Shown here: in pieces, positions 12,364-24,300 of the stretch | How positions within the stretch are numbered: the first letter of the stretch is position 1 | Layout: the number at the start of each line of letters is the position of its first letter | DNA from: Epiperipatus broadwayi | Taxonomy: Eukaryota; Onychophora; Udeonychophora; Euonychophora; Peripatidae | Length of the DNA: 64,000 nt | NCBI GenBank assembly: GCA_028023455.1 | Contig: JAQFVV010000274.1 | Location: forward strand, 1,113,350-1,177,349 | Direction of reading: 5' to 3' | The notes under the pieces: model-generated | The model's input: the letters and a program-made list of their open reading frames with translations, nothing else | Told to the model about the DNA's origin: nothing | Databases searched by the model: none | Made by a program: the position numbers and the translations under genes

Positions 12364-13130
12364 TGAAGCAATGGATCTGGAAGTCAGATCCATGCTTCCC
12401 AGCTTTATATAAACCAAGCGGTATGTCAAATCTGGTTTAGGCTTATATTAGAGTATCAACAGAGTTTTGTATTAAATAGAAATGTAAAGTGTTTTTTTTT
12501 TTTCTGTTTATCAATCATGGAAATTAGGTATTCAGATTGAAATGACTCATTAAAAGGAAATGTAATCAAAATATAAATTGTTCATAAAACTTTTTTTCTC
12601 ATAATTTATTAAAAAAGCATATATGTATTGTAAGCATATATATATAAATAATTAATGCAGGATTCTGTTGAAACTAAAACTTTATTTTGTTACAAGAAAA
12701 AGAAATAAAATAGATTTTTGTCTTATTCTATTTAAAAATATATGTCGTATGATTTATTTTGACATAAGCCTGCCAACATTCCTAAATTAATTACCATTAT
12801 AAATTAGAGTTTTGTTTGGGGCAATTAAATATGGCCTCTTTAATAAAAAAATACGAAATTAAATCACAATTAGATAGTAAAACCTTAAAGTTTATTTTTA
12901 GTAAAAAAGTTGCTTTGAAACAAAAGTGTGGGGGCTTATCAAGATATGGAATCATACGAAAAACAATAGGTAAAGAGTTGGCTGGAAAGGTATAAAAGAT
13001 GAGGTAGAACAAAGAACAAGGACTTATTATTATAGCTCTGTTCCTGCTTCTTATTATTATTCCTCTATTCAGATGTTTGCTTTGAATTCATATTGAGATT
13101 GATTCCTAGATTCTTACTCAGGATTCTTAA
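12364..13130 (-). mobile_element. Partial minus-strand copy of the long LTR-like element seen at 46881-49026
   Basis: The reverse complement of 12364-13130 aligns with about 48380-49026. Shared blocks include aatgttggcaggcttat, ttgtttcaaagcaac, cagccaact/cagctacct, ttctgcattaa/cctgcattaa, and the terminal hairpin gaagcatggatc...gatccattgcttc. The outer end begins TGAAGC (the reverse complement of ...GCTTCA) after atac at 12360-12363. It sits inside the LINE relic. I could not find the opposite terminus; similarity fades at about 13130, so it is truncated or too diverged. No protein is encoded. Confidence 0.75.
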
Positions 13131-13139
13131 TTTGATTTG

Positions 13140-13440
13140 AATTACGCGAAATACCAAAAATTATTTTAATCTTGCAGAAATGACCATGTACGGTGGCTGG
13201 TTCCATCAGCATGGCCTGCCATCGGAGCCTTGATCCATCCAATGCCATAAGAGTGTCGATTAAATAAATGGAACCAAACTGTGAACTGTGTGTATGCATT
13301 ATGTACCAATGCCTCAAATAATAAGCACGTTGTCTGGACAAATGAATCTACGATCATCAGTCAATTCAGGCCATCGTGAGAATTGGACAAAAACTAAAAT
13401 CCTGTGTCAGTAACATTTCATCATAACTCCTCACAAATGT
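13140..13440. other. GC-richer unidentified segment
   Basis: Base composition is clearly less AT-rich than its surroundings and both strands have overlapping open stretches (minus strand 13166-13357 is open for 63 codons). That pattern suggests decayed coding sequence of a mobile element. I recognise no motif, and it does not align with the 46.9-49.0 kb element. Confidence 0.35.
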
Positions 13441-14059
13441 TTGCTTTTCTTATTTAAAAATATATACCTTATTTTTTGTTATTCACAGTTAAATCATTAA
13501 CTTTATATTATGTAATTATCTAAATCTAATGTTATATTATATCATTTAAATTGATCATCCTTTATAATTAAATGCTCTCCCTCGCTATTCCTCATTTTCT
13601 AAAATCAAATAAGCATGATATATTTATTTTAGTTTCTTTATGTGATATGATTATTTATTCTGAAATATATTTCCAATTTATAAAGTACTATTTATGTCTT
13701 GATATTAGTTTCTTTTTTTTTTTGTTTTTGCCAATTCGATCTCGTCGATAAAGCGTATTTTTTTTCTTTTGTCTGCTTAAGAATAATTGTTATTTATTAA
13801 CAAAATCACTAAACATTTAAAATCATATGCAAACGTTGCTCTTGAAATTAAAATTCATATAGTCATAATAATTAAAAACCAAGTTTTTTAAAGAAAATTG
13901 GTTTGTTATTTTATATTTTTGGTGAATATTGTTTATACTGACTATTTTTTAAAGAAAAAAGAAGTTCAAGATTAAAATTTATGCTATTCTAACTATCTAA
14001 ACTTGGATAACTATCTAAACTTGGATTACAATTGGAGTGTTATAATTTTTTATTAACTG
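13441..14059. other. AT-rich leader before PLE A
   Basis: No gene seen. A short direct repeat, ctatctaaacttggat, occurs twice at about 13993-14028, immediately upstream of the first PLE A coding frame, and may belong to the element's terminal region. Confidence 0.4.
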
Positions 14060-16239
14060 ATGAAGAATAACAACATGGATTTGAATATTGATGTTTTCAA
14101 GATTAACGAACATAATACTTATTGGGATATAAAAGAATGCAATTTGAGACATTTTTTTAAATTTTTAAGGAACAAAATTAGGAATTATAAACAGTTTAAA
14201 ATTTGTATTAGATATATTAATGAATGGATTAAATTTAAATTAAAAATTGTAAAAATAAATTTGGATATTAGATTTTTAAAGACATGTAATCATTATGGTT
14301 TGATTCCTGGGTTTATTAAATTATATAATATTAAGAGTTTTTTTTAAAGATAATATAGTTTTTAAATGGGAAAGGAAAATATTACATAAATTTATTAAGA
14401 TATTATATGTTAAAAAGGAATATTTATTGATAAAAATAAAGAAATTATATATTGATTTGACCAAATTAATTACATTTAGGGAAGATATTTTGCTATACCA
14501 AATTTTTTATAATAAGATGGAAATTTTTAAAAAAAAGTAATTAATAGACATAATAAAAAACTTAATTTGTTATTAAATAAAAATAATATAAAAAATAATA
14601 ATTGGAATAAAAATGTTTTATCTAAGAGAAAAAATTCATGTAATAATGGTTTTAAAGAAAAGTTTATAATTAATTTGACAAATACAGTTTTTGACAAAGA
14701 TGAAATTAATATTTTAAATAAAGGGCTTAAATATGTGCCAAATACACATGATGATATTTGTAGACAAATTATAGATATAAAAACAAAAAAAGACTTAATT
14801 ATTGATAAATTTAACAATAATGGTATTAATATAGGAATGAATAAAGAATTCTTATTTAATGAAATTGAATATGAATTTAAAAAATTAGAATATAATGTAA
14901 TTAATAATAATAAATATAAAAATGTTAATAATAAAAGTGAATTAAATATTATTAGTAATATTAGATTAAAATATAAAGACTTGGTTTTTTTGAAAGGAGA
15001 TAAATCTACTAGTATGGTAATAATTGAGAAAACTGAATATAATAAAAAAATGAGTAATTTATTAAAAAGTAGTTATTTTAAAATTATAAAAAAAGATAAG
15101 AGCATGCAAATTAATATAAAAATTAATAAAATTATTACTGAATTAGAAAATAAAGGATATATTACAAAAATAGAAATGTTCATGCTTAAAAGGATGGATA
15201 TTAGATGTGCAACAATTACAGGGATACCAAAGGTACATAAAGATGGTATTCCCTAAGACCAATTATTAGTTGTAGAGATACTTATTATGAGAATATTTCT
15301 AAATGGGTATTTAATAATTTTTTTAAAAATATAGTAAAGTAAATAAAAATAATAAAGTATACAACTCAATGGATTTTATAGAAAAATTCAAATAATTTTT
15401 TGAAGAATATTAAGTTTAAAAATATTTATTTTGTTAAATTAGATATTATAAATATGTATAATAATGTTGATCCAGATAGAGCTATTAATTATGCTTTGGA
15501 ATTATACATTAATGATAAAAATAAAAAATTAAAAATAGATTCTTATTTATTACATGAGATTTTATTGATTTGTAGTAAAAATTTGGTTTTTAAATTTAAA
15601 GATAGGTTTTACGAACAGGTAAATGGATTAAGTATGGGGAGTTGCTTAAGTGGGTTTTTAGCAGATGAATATATGAATATTTTTGAAAAGAGATTTTTTA
15701 GATTTAGATGTTGGTCCTTGTTTTTTTGTAAGATATGTTGATGACTATTTCATGGTTTTTAAAGGAAATAAAAGAAAAGCAAACAGTTTTTTAAATTACA
15801 TTAACAATAAAGAGAAAAATATTAAATTTACCATGGAAAAAGAAGTGGATAATAAAATTGAATATATGGATGTAAAAATTGAAAAAATTATAAAAAATAA
15901 TAAAATAAGTATTAATACATCTGTTTTTAGAAAAAAACATTTCATGGTCTAATTACTAACTGGTTTTCAGACATTGATATACATTGTAAAATGAATATTA
16001 TAAAAAACAGAATTAAAAGAGCAATATTGATATGTTCTAATGATTTATTATTGGACAAAGAATTAGAATTGATAAAAAAGGAATGTTATTTAAATGAATA
16101 TCCAAATAAAATTATTGGAAAAATTTTTTCAGATTATAATTTGAATTTAATTAAAAAGAAGATTAAAGGAGAAAATAAAATTAATAATAAAGTTAATAAT
16201 ATTAATAAAATTTACATAGGATTTAAAGTATCAAAGGTA
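14060..16239 (+). pseudogene. Penelope-like element A: N-terminal region and full RT, no nuclease
   Basis: Four frames together give a PLE reverse transcriptase in extremely AT-rich codons. 14060-14347 holds the N-terminal helix (FLKTCNHYGLIPGFIKL). 14567-15256 has NLTNTVFDKDEINILNKGLK, then LVFLKGDKSTSMVIIEK (the DKG..tvV block) and ITGIPKVHKDG (the PKvHK block). 15400-15741 has VKLDIINMYNNVD (motif A, catalytic Asp) and VNGLSMGSCLSGFLADEYM (motif B). 15683-15952 has RYVDDYFMVF (motif C, YVDD) and EYMDVKIE. 15991-16239 has the thumb, NRIKRAILICSNDLLLDKEL and YPNKIIGKIF. At least four frameshifts or stops separate these blocks. The linker (NKIYIGFKVSKVIK) is cut by the repeat cassette at 16240, and no GIY-YIG domain of this element is found. 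Confidence 0.88.
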
Positions 16240-17133
16240 ATCAAGTATTTACCTTGCAATGACGTATTTCGCCTGAAGGCTCACCACTGTAATTATCCAA
16301 TATTTGCGTCGTCGGAAGAACACATCAACGTTGTCATGGCAACGAAGACACTGACATGACTAATTCTAGAAATTTTATTTTTTGTTACATTACTATTACG
16401 TCATAAGCCTGAAGGCATACCGCTGTAATTATCCGAATTTACGAGATTTTTTTTTTTGTCTTGACCCGCGAGATTTAAAAGTGTATTTTTTCCTATTTGT
16501 TGCATCGTTTTATTGAGTGCAGCAGCGTTTTTTTGCATACCATTTTTAGAGCTTTAATTTTCAGTGATTTCAGAAAACTTTTTTAATAAATCATTACTTC
16601 CTCAACAATTGTAAGTAATTTACATGTTATTTCTTCTATGATATTAAGTGGATGTATTTTATATTTTATTAATTTTCCGGATTTTCTGAAAAAAAACTCC
16701 CATAAGAAAAGGCACGTGGTTTGAAGGCTCCAGAACGTTCATTTTCAGTGTTTTAATAGTTCAGCAATTTTTTTACCATTTTTAAAAAAGAAATCATTAC
16801 TTTCTCAACAATTGTAAGTAATTTACATGTTATTTCTTCTATGATATTAAGTGGATGTATTTTATATTTTATTAATTTTCCGGATTTTCTGAAAAAAAAC
16901 TCCCATAAGAAAAGGCACATGGTTTGAAGGCTCCAGAATATCGGGTGGTTAGAGTAGTATGCCTTCAGGCAAATGACGTCATAGCAAGGTAAATACGTGA
17001 CTACCATAATATCAAGTATTTACCTTGCAATGACGTATTTCGCCTGAAGGCTCACCACTGTAATTATCCAATATTTGCGTCGTCGGAAGAACACATCAAT
17101 GTTGTCATGGCAACGAAGACACTGACATGACTA
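16240..17133. mobile_element. Repeat cassette with 123-bp direct terminal repeats, between PLE A and PLE B
   Basis: 16240-16362 and 17011-17133 are near-identical direct repeats (atcaagtatttaccttgcaa ... gacatgacta). A shorter inverted copy of the same motif lies at about 16950-17003 (gccttcaggcaaatgacgtc, aaggtaaata). A third partial direct copy is at about 16395-16440 (gcctgaaggcataccgctgt). Inside, a 203-bp unit is tandemly duplicated at 16588-16790 and 16791-16937. No protein is encoded. It could be a MITE with TIRs (16247.../...17003) plus a duplicated end, or a short LTR-like non-autonomous element. Confidence 0.75.
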
Positions 17134-18370
17134 TTAATGATTTGTTCAAGGAATTAAATAATATAAAGGGCTTAAAGTGGATTAAAACAGATGAAAATTC
17201 CATGAGTGTACAATTTTTAGATCTCAAGATAACCAGAAACAAGGATAAACTGGATTACTATATGTCTCTTAAACCGTTAGCAAAAAGAGGATATATTCCA
17301 TATGAATCAAAAGTACCAATGTCACATAAAATGGCAGGTTTGAAATCCTTTTTATTTAGAAATGATAACCTTTGTAAATATACATCAGATAAAACTAAAA
17401 ATATTGAAATTTATTATAATGAATTGTTAAATGTTGGATACAATTATGATTCTGTTTATTATACTATTAAACATTTTACTTCTAAATATAAAAATAATAA
17501 TAGTGTTAATTCTTCTGATAAAAAATTTTGGATATCAATACCATATATTTCAAATCAACAGGCAAGTTTCATTAAAAAAAATTTATAAAGGAATATGTGA
17601 TATTACATTCTATGCACCACCTACATTAAATAAATTAATAAACAATTCAAAAGATAAAACTTTATTTACAAATAAAAATTGTATCATTTACAAATGGACA
17701 TGTGGGTGTGGCCATGGATATATAGGTGAATCGAGGTGCACATTGAAAAAAAGAATAAAAGAACACATTGTTATTTAAAAGGGTTCAAAATACAAAACAA
17801 AATTTTAAAAATAATTTATCAGCTTCTGTCTTTTATGACCATAATAAATCATGTATATATGGTTTTGATTTTAATTATAACAACATAAAAATATTGGAAA
17901 CTGAAAGAAATAATAATAAAAAGAAAATTAAAGAGGCGATGTTAATATATAAATACAAGCAAGATTTAATTAATAGGCAAGCAGCAAACATTAAGATCAC
18001 AGAATTATGGGAAAGTTGACATCATAGAATTATGGTAAAGCTGACATTTTAAAAGTGATAGTTGACAAAGGTACAAGTTAGTTGAAAATGCTCCTAAATG
18101 ACGGTTATACATATATTTTTATAAGCTTTTAAATACTGTTTTTCAAATATTTATTTATAAATTTGCGTATATATTGTGCCCTTTTGTATGGGTCTCCATA
18201 AATTGTTGTATCAATCTGTTTGAAAAATTTTAAATTTAAGATATATTTAGCTATATGATGTTAATTTTGTTAATAACAATCTTTCAAAAAGTGTAATTAA
18301 AGTAATTTATGAGTGTTTGATATGTGAAAATTGGGCTGATGTTTGAGAGACGTTTCAATAAAGATGATGA
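17134..18370 (+). pseudogene. Penelope-like element B: RT thumb, GIY-YIG nuclease and 3' end
   Basis: This is a different PLE family from A, because it repeats the RT thumb. 17127-17588 reads DLFKELNNIKGLKWIKTDEN, VQFLDLKITRNKDKL, SLKPLAKRGYIPYESKVPMS and GLKSFLFRNDNL. Then, after a frameshift, 17590-17778 carries the nuclease: KNCIIYKWTCGCGHGYIGES and TLKKRIKEH, a GIY-YIG core with a C-G-C pair before YIG. After another shift, 17775-18019 has SASVFYDHNKSC, KILETERNNNKKKIKEAMLI and LINRQ...ITELWES, the usual EAm.I/NR/LW tail. The open frame starts inside the direct repeat (ATG at 17127), so that start is accidental. The end near 18335-18370 has ggctgatg...gacgtttcaataaa, like PLE 3' termini. 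The catalytic RT Asp residues are absent (5'-truncated). Confidence 0.85.
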
Positions 18371-21300
18371 TAGTATGTGGTTGGGAAAACTGGCCATAAT
18401 TAATACTGCATTAAAAAATTTAATAAATAAATGTTTAAAGCTAAAAGTTTTTAAAAAAGACAAGTTAAAATTAAATGCATATATTTATTGTTGATAAAGA
18501 TTAATATTTAATAGGTGTATATAAATATTGTAATAATTAGTAGTACATAATAGAAGATTAATATTTGATTTTAATAATATCGAATTATTATTTTAAAAGT
18601 TGTTATAATATATTGTTTATTTTAAAAATATTTATTTTTAAAAAAAAATGAAATTGTTAGTTTATTTTTAGATTATTACAAGCGTTTGTATCTGTGTTGT
18701 AAAACAGATGTTAGTTAGACATACACACACATGCTTGTGAGTTTTGTTTAGTAAAGTTGCAAAACTATTTTAAAATTCTGTTATAAAAATTATAAGTATT
18801 ATATTGGCTATCACGAGATAAAAATAAAGATAATTAATGTGAAACATTAAATCTGATTTTTAAAATACTGCTTAAAAACATAACGAATAAAAATAGACTT
18901 AGTTTGTTTATAAAAATAATCTTATAAAAGTTAAAAGTGAAATAAAGTAAGAAAGTATATTTTAAAAAATGTTTAATGAATTTAAATAAATGATAAAGAT
19001 TAATTTAAGAATTTAATAATGTAATAAATAATAAATATTAAATAAGTCATTATTTATTTTTAATTCTGTATTGTTGGTAAAATATGTAAATAGGCTAGCA
19101 AGTTGATTGTTTAATTTACCAATCAAGTGGGGAGTTGATTCGGGTATAAAACCAAGGTTCAATTGTTCGGAGGGGATTATGATTGTAATTTTTAAAGTAA
19201 AGTGTGCTATTAGAGATAGCTAAGTAAAATTATAGATGCTCTCGTAGTCGTTTTAAAATTATAAGAGAGTGGTTTTAAATAATTTATAAAAAGTTTTACA
19301 GTCAAATATGCAGTGCTAGTTTAATTATAATTTCCTATTGATCGTCTCTATCGAAGCTCAATTTACTATCAAATAGTCATGAAGACATCGTATAAGGATA
19401 AAATGTATTGGAGACTTTATACTAAAAATATAACAAACGCTGGATTAACTAGGAGAATTATTAGATGGATAAAAGTAATATATAGGACATTATATAAATT
19501 TAAAAGTTAATTGTAATTAATTTTTATAAAGACATATTTTAAAGAAAGAGAAATACTTCTTTATGAAGAAAGTATATGTAAATTATAAATCTAAGTATAT
19601 ATCTTGGTAAAGATATGGGAAATAATAATGATTATATAAATACTTGCCTTGTAAAGTCTTTGTGGTTTAAAAGACTAAATTTTGACAGTTTTAAAAGGCA
19701 AATAAATTGGAAGTTTAATTGGCCGAGAAATACCTATAAGTAAAATTATTATATTATTAAAGTCTGAACGCTGGTCGTACAGAAGAATTAAAAATTAATC
19801 TTACCTAAATTATTTTGTTAAGGAATGCGCAAATAAAATATACGTGGATATCCAAGTCAATTAGAATAATTAAATAAGAATTTATAAACTTTTGACTAAT
19901 TCCAAAATAATAACTTTTAAATAATTTTTCCTTTAAAGAAATGAATCCGGATCCTATAAACTATTTTAATTTTATTTTGTTTATGGTGGAAACTGACTTC
20001 ATTTTTTTTTTAAAAAAAAAGAACGTTTTCATTTTTTTCATAAAAACTTTTAAAACACGTGATGTACCGGAAAAGGAAGTAATGTGTGATGAAAATTTGT
20101 GCCTAGGAAAAAGAACAATTATGGGTGAAAGAAGACACCGTTGGATTTTATGTAATATGTTTTTATTTATTAACTAACATAAAGATTTTAATTAATTATT
20201 GATTTGTGAAAGATAGGAAAGGTACATTTACATTTTAAAAAAAATAACTAAATATTAATATAACATTTCATTGCATAAAGTATATTTTTTTTATAATTAT
20301 ACGACACGTAATATTTTAAAGAATAATTGTTGAGTGTAAATGTGAAATTATTTTGTAAAACTATAATCCTGGAGAACATCGTATGGCGGACTGTACATTA
20401 AAGTATCATTTATGGTAAAAATTATATAATAATAATTTGATGTATTTTGATATGTTTTCTTTAGATCAACCAAATATTATTTGATTGTTGAATGAATGTA
20501 TAAATATTTAAATAATATACACGCATAAGATTAGTAATAACAGTTTTATTTTAATATGCATACTTTGAATTTATGATGTAAATTTAATACAACATAATAA
20601 GAGAAATCTAGAAACAATTATATGATTCTTTCGTGGATAAATTTTAATGTTTCTGTTACAATATTAAGGATGAGATTTATTATATTGGTATAAATTATTA
20701 TTTTTCTTTTCAAGTTAATAAGAGATATAAAAATCTATATTTTATTTTATTTTATTAGATAAGTTAAGTTAGTTTTACATAGAAATTTATATTTTGATTT
20801 AAGGTTTATCGGATATAGATGATGAAGTATAAGAGAGTTTGGATAATTATTATTTTTTTTATTAAAATTGGTCATCTGTTTTTCTGAAGTTGAATAAGGT
20901 TAAAATGATATTTGTAGATAGAAGTTTATTAGGAAGGAATAGGAATAACAAGTTAAGAAGAGTAATGGTTTAACTAGAAAAGAATCATAGAATTTTATTT
21001 AATATAATACCTTATAAAATTGGTAATTGTTGAATAATTTTAAAAATTATTTTAAAAGAACATATACGTATTGCATATTTTGGTAAGACATGTAGTATGA
21101 AATTACATTAGAATGAAATAAATAATTATAATCAATAATAATTATTATATTACAAAGTTATATCAGTTTATACGTTATTTGACATTGGAGTAATGCTAAT
21201 AGTAAATGCAATGCATATTAGTACATTATAATATAAATAGCAGAAATACTTAGGTGAAGTAGCATTTTAATTGTTAACGTTTGTTTATTTACATGTACTA

Positions 21301-22500
21301 CATTTTAGGATATTTTACATAAAATTTTCTTGTATTAATTGATGACAAAATGATATCTATTAAAATTTAAGTTCATCAACTTAATTAAATGTTGTTGATA
21401 AAACATTTAAAGAATGTATAAATTATTTATTTATGATTATGGAAATAGTAACAGTGTAAAAAAAAAACTTGTATTATTATTTTTTTTTTTTATTTTCTTT
21501 GGTTTCCACTGTTAATGTAAATAGTGTAAATAAGTTATTGGTTAAAGTTGATGTAAATAAATTTGTTTAGTTGTTTTAAAATGTGTCGAATTCATTATTT
21601 TACACCACAGCATTTGACAACAGATAATTTGAATAAACATAATATTTGCACAATATGAATTTATTATTATTATTATTTTAGAAAGAAACACAATATTTTC
21701 TTAATATAATTTATAGAAATTGATTGACATTAACATATAATATTATGATGGTCAGAAAATAATTATAATGCACAATATAAGAGTATAATATTATTTATTG
21801 CCACAGAGGGTTAAATTATAAGAACTTAGTATATTTTAAAATTAAGATGCTATATGGAAATGAAAAACATGTATATGATTTACTTATTATCTTAATGATT
21901 AATAGTATAATAAAAGTAGATAAGATTAAGTTATACACTAAAGATTATTCTTGTTAGTTAGTATTATTGGAATAAGTTAGGTGTATTTAGGTTTGATATT
22001 AAATCCCTTATCATTCCTATCTGCACGAATTATTATTACTTTAAGATAATTAGAAGAACCTGAGATTATTTAATTATATTTTCTTAACAAAAGATTGAGA
22101 TTTATTTATCTATTATTATGAAAGGTAGTTAATTTATAAAAGACATAAGAGTGCTGTAGATGTAGTAATGAAATAATAAAGATGTAATTAGTATTCTTAT
22201 GCCATTGAGATAATGTCTTGGGAAGACATTGGCTCAATGTAAATTCAATTACCAATTGTAACTTCACTTCACAGTCTCATGATTTTAGTAAATACTTACT
22301 TAATTAGTAGATGATATTGAATTATATTTAATTTTTGATAAGTTATAATAAATTTGATAAGATATAGTATTATAAAAATATATTAAAGATAGTTATACAT
22401 ATTTTAGCTAAGCATAACGATTTAATTGAGCTAGTCATATTTTAAGTTATATCATATATCGAGAAGTGAGGGTACAATATATATATAGTACCCTTATCCA
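18150..22500 (+). repeat. Long non-coding repeat, copy C (matches copy D at 55.8-60.8 kb)
   Basis: Collinear matches to copy D, read by eye: gtatatattgtgccctttt (18168 / 55819); gtggttg..aaa.ctggccat (18375 / 56015); a promoter-like block with caat-rich sequence and TATAAA (19080-19190 / 56755-56860); atgtaaatagtgtaaataa (21515 / 59870); tttgcaca (21645 / 60030); gaacctgagatt (22050 / 60443); and gacattggctcaatgtaa beside atattggctcaatgtaa (22227 / 60618). No coding capacity. The start overlaps the presumed PLE B 3' end, so the left border is uncertain. It could be a very long LTR or a LARD-like element. Confidence 0.7.
19140..19160 (+). promoter_or_regulatory. TATA-like core of repeat C
   Basis: The motif gggtataaaacc lies about 20 bp after accaatcaag (CCAAT-like). 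The corresponding place in copy D, near 56817, has aggtataaatacc after aaccaatagg. Conservation of CCAAT, TATA and spacing in two otherwise diverged copies suggests a polymerase II promoter of the element. Inference from sequence only. Confidence 0.5.
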
Positions 22501-23396
22501 TTCACACATCACATAATAAATTATTATTAATCATTGGATAATTTTAAATTTTATAGACAGGTATATTTTCGTTTGTAAAATTATGGAAGTTAAGGGTTAC
22601 ATTAGTTGTTTAAAGTTTAAACTTAATGGGATTTAAATTGGATTGTCATCAATTATTTAAATCTAAAGTAAATCATATATTTTAAAAGCATATAATTAAA
22701 TAAAAAGAGTAAAATATAAATTAATATTGTTTCTTAATAGTAGGTTTTTTTTATTGATAATATTTAAATTTGAAGTGTGGTTTAAATATGATATCATCTA
22801 TAAATATGAATAAGTACCATAGGTACATGTGCTCTTGTTTGTGTGCATATTATTTAATTCAGAATTAATTATTTCCAGTAAAATGTTGATTTATTTTAGA
22901 AAAAAACTGAAATAATCATTGCTTGGTAGTCTTTTGATAGCCAGGCACAGCTGATCGACGGTGTTATTTATGTGTAAAAACACATAAAAATGTCATTTCC
23001 TCAGCCATTATTACGAGTAATACAACACTTGTTATATCAGCAATTTTAGGCTGTAATTATAGCTAATACAACAATTTTATGTATTAGCCATTTTATGCTG
23101 CTGTATGGCATTGCATACTAGTGTGTTTCATGATACTTTATGTGAATTTGCACAATTGATTATTGGCTATTGTATCATTTTATGATGTTTATATTTCAGG
23201 TGTGCATAATTTTTTAAATATCGAATACAGTTTTTTATTTGTAATTAAATGACAAAGTGTAAATTAGGAATAATTGTCACACTGTCAAAATCCTTCACTA
23301 CATAAGTTTAAATGTGGAAAACATTGGCAAACAGTAGGTCCTAACATGATGAGGAAAGTCATGTTTTCGCAAGTCAATATACAAGAGAAGTAAAAT

Positions 23397-24190
23397 GGCT
23401 GAACAAAACATGAATATTTGTAAATTGTCTGACTTGCCAACCACAGAAACCGACACTGGCATTTTTACAGACAAAATGTTCTACCAAATGAGAAGCAATG
23501 TAAGTGCAGGGAAGAAATGAAATTTTCTAAATGTAGGTGATAATTGCGATGTCTGTCTCGATCATGTAATGTAAAATAGTTGATTCGAAAAAACATTTGG
23601 TTCTAAGACCCCAGAATAACATTTTGTAAAGAGCTTCATCTCATATATTACTGGAGTCATGACCAACTGACACTCGAAGGCATACAGTCAGGGCTGGACG
23701 TCAGCAAGTGCCATTGTGGAATGGACTACTGGACTGCAAGAGCTGTCATGAGAGCCTGTCACCCCAAGCTTGCCATTAAATTGGCAGGCCGGGTTTAATA
23801 GTCAGGGTGGACAAAATGATGTTCACTTGCAGGAAAAATCATCAGGGCAGGATACTTCCACAGCAGTGAATGTTTGGTGGAATGTGTTGGGAGGGGGGAC
23901 AATGCTTCATTGCCCCCATTCCTTCCCATTCTGTGTCTACCCTTCTAGAGGCCATCAAAGACAACATTAAGGCCAGAACGTCCATCTTCTCTGACTGTTG
24001 GAGGAAATAAAAAAATGCGGACCTTGAAGCTGCTGGTTTTCACTAACTGTAAATCACCATTACAACTTTGTAGACCCTACCACAGGTGCTCATACCCAAT
24101 ACATCAAGCATCTTTGAAGTGGCATAACAGAAAGCAATACAGAACTCCCAAAAAATTGCTTCCAAATTATCTGGCAGAGTTTATATGGTG
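23397..24190 (+). pseudogene. Merlin (ISXO2-like DDE) transposase relic
   Basis: The reading starts MAEQNMNICKLSDLP at 23397 and passes a zinc-ribbon-like CDVCLDHVM (about 23550). It then gives SFISYITGVMTN and a SAIVEWTTGLQEL block (family: tvvdW.nf.rev). At 23960-24110 the diagnostic catalytic core is clear: IFSDCWRKYKNADLEAAGFH, then TVNHHYNFVDPTTGAHTQYI followed by .HLWS. The family signature is SDcW.aY...L...gY.H..vNHs.nFVdP.tGAHTq.iE..W. The final Glu region reads IKHLW, with the usual IE altered. Many stops and shifts. The first catalytic Asp (VEIDE) region is not intact in any frame. A DDE transposase of this type cuts both ends of the transposon. Confidence 0.85.
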
Positions 24191-24300
24191 ATGTCTGCAC
24201 AAGGACGAAGACCTGTTCTTGTGTGTCCTTATGCATTCTGTTCAAGATGTCTTGCAACACCAAACCTACATCAATGTCCTGTCTTATTTTTGTATTAAAC

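Noticed and set aside
15991-16359. Last 40 codons of the PLE A thumb frame as PLE protein
   Set aside because: From about 16240 the frame runs into the 123-bp direct repeat (YLPCNDVFRLKAHHC...), which also occurs at 17011 outside PLE A, so that part is not element coding.
19941-20177. 78-codon open stretch as a gene
   Set aside because: Low-complexity Phe/Lys-rich half, no recognised family, and it lies inside repeat copy C, whose counterpart D shows no matching frame that I could see.
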